NCBI GenBank assembly: GCA_036522895.1
Contig: DATDEX010000279.1
Span: forward strand, 1 to 64,000
DNA: 64,000 bases
Source of the DNA: JAIOPA01 sp036522895
GTDB taxonomy: Bacteria; Eisenbacteria; RBG-16-71-46
Reading direction: 5' to 3'
Under the pieces are notes generated by a model, which did no database searches, was not told the origin of the DNA, and saw only the letters and a list, made by a program, of their open reading frames with translations. Below are positions 63,508 to 64,000 of this stretch, piece by piece. Numbering within the stretch: the first letter of the stretch is position 1; each line of letters begins with the position of its first letter. Made by a program: the position numbers and the translations under genes.

Positions 63508-63543
63508 GGAGAGGTGCGAGAGCGGTTGAATCGGGCGGTCTCG
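63508..63543 (+). other. attachment-site copy 2: 5' half of a tRNA-Ser gene
   Basis: A 36-bp stretch beginning GGAGAGGTGCGAGAGCGGTT and ending GGGCGGTCTCG is the same 5' half of a tRNA-Ser gene as at 58171-58206, with one mismatch. After the anticodon-loop position the sequence leaves the tRNA (CAATCACG), so no functional tRNA is made here. It marks the right end of the 5.3-kb element and the left end of the next one. Confidence 0.75.
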
Positions 63544-63612
63544 CAATCACGAACGAATACAAACGATACAATTCCGATCTGCTACTAGATGGGGCGTCGC
63601 CAAGCGCTAAAT

Positions 63613-63653
63613 GCAAGGGCCAGAGGGGGCTACAAACCCTTTCGGCCCTTTGC
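63613..63653. terminator. Hairpin downstream of the second attachment site
   Basis: GCAAGGGCC (63613-63621) pairs with GGCCCTTTGC (63644-63653), with one unpaired base, and a shorter AGGG/CCCT pairing is possible in the loop. It occupies the same relative position as the hairpin after the first attachment site. Confidence 0.45.
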
Positions 63654-63699
63654 TATGGTGGGCGGTGGGAATCGCTGGGAGCAGGTTGGAGTGCGGATG

Positions 63700-63719
63700 C
63701 TGTAGCCGGATCTGTAGCC
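63700..63719 (+). repeat. Right arm-type repeat pair, second junction
   Basis: CTGTAGCC occurs at 63700-63707 and 63712-63719, 12 bp apart, beginning 157 bp after the tRNA-Ser fragment. Distance and sequence mirror the pair after the first attachment site. Confidence 0.6.
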
Positions 63720-63777
63720 AACAAGGGTTTAGGCACGCTTGAACGGCGATGCACAGATGAACTCGTGGAGACATGCA

Positions 63778-64000
63778 ATGGGTACGGTTTTCGGTCCGAC
63801 GGTGTACATCCTTGGTGCCGGTGCTTCGGTGCACTCGGGCGCACCACTGCTGGGTGACTTCTTGGCGGCGTCAAGACATGTCTATCACTCCGGTACGCCA
63901 GAGACAGTTGCGCACTATCACGAGATGGCGGAGTTCTTCGGGCATCTCGACGGGATGCGGAGCGTCGCCTACTACGTCGATTCCGATTTTGACAATCTGG
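63778..64000 (+). CDS. SIR2-like protein (N-terminal part)
   Basis: An open frame from ATG 63778 runs off the right edge (74 codons seen), with GGAG seven bases before the start. It begins GPTVYILGAGASVHSGAPLL then GDFL, the NAD-binding Rossmann motif of SIR2-like proteins (GAGAS..SGAP.L.DF). It continues helical (AHYHEMAEFFGHLDGM). SIR2-like domains in several anti-phage systems destroy NAD on infection. It is the first gene after the second tRNA-Ser attachment fragment, so it probably opens the next integrated element. Effector or partner domains must lie beyond the window. Confidence 0.75.
   Translation, partial: MGTVFGPTVYILGAGASVHSGAPLLGDFLAASRHVYHSGTPETVAHYHEMAEFFGHLDGMRSVAYYVDSDFDNL

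Overview
The window is a high-GC chromosomal segment of a Gram-negative bacterium. A TolC-type efflux protein and a TonB-dependent receptor imply an outer membrane. Two large ADOP-type ABC permeases (one with a PadR regulator), sortilin/BNR-type propellers and a secreted Ig-domain protein ending in a FlgD-like sorting domain are typical of uncultured soil or sediment lineages such as Eisenbacteria, Gemmatimonadota or Acidobacteriota. No rRNA or ribosomal protein gene is present to settle the phylum.

Layout. 0-11 kb: a TetR-controlled efflux operon entering from the left, a frameshifted aspartyl protease-PDZ gene, a serpin-like gene, an ankyrin protein, small DoxX, YciI and HicB-like genes, then a chromate-resistance-like cluster (chrB, a ChrB-C paralogue, a YVTN propeller, an MFS permease) without chrA. 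11-27 kb: a secreted Ig/PKD/DUF11 protein of about 1550 residues and a secreted C39-like protein converging on a strong hairpin, a thiolase, an M20 peptidase, a Fic protein, an S33 hydrolase, an SDR and a sortilin-like propeller. 26.8-33.4 kb: a padR-ADOP pair, then a lower-GC patch holding three orphan genes and a solute-binding-protein fragment. 33.4-46.3 kb: a glycan-uptake locus on the minus strand, with an ABC sugar importer, TonB receptor, secreted six-hairpin glycosidase, sodium symporter and GH15 hydrolase; together they could capture, import and cleave alpha-glucans or trehalose. 46.4-56.2 kb: two membrane proteins, a Sel1-repeat gene broken by an in-frame TAG, an M48 peptidase, and a divergent ADOP/MocR pair.

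56.5-64 kb is a mobile defence region. Two nearly identical copies of the 5' half of a tRNA-Ser gene lie 5.3 kb apart. Each is flanked at matching distances by paired TGTAGC-type repeats, like integrase core and arm sites, and each is preceded by a decayed tyrosine-integrase C-terminus. Between them lies a three-gene operon joined by ATGA overlaps: a coiled-coil/HARE-HTH-like protein, an unrecognised 200-residue protein, and a GHKL (MORC/HSP90-like) ATPase with beta-rich domains. It is followed by the stub of an XRE/ImmA-IrrE-type gene cut by a decayed IS3-family element. An Mrr-like nuclease lies just left of the first tRNA fragment and a SIR2-like gene starts right of the second. I recognise the three-gene operon as no named system, and it is the best candidate here for an undescribed defence system.
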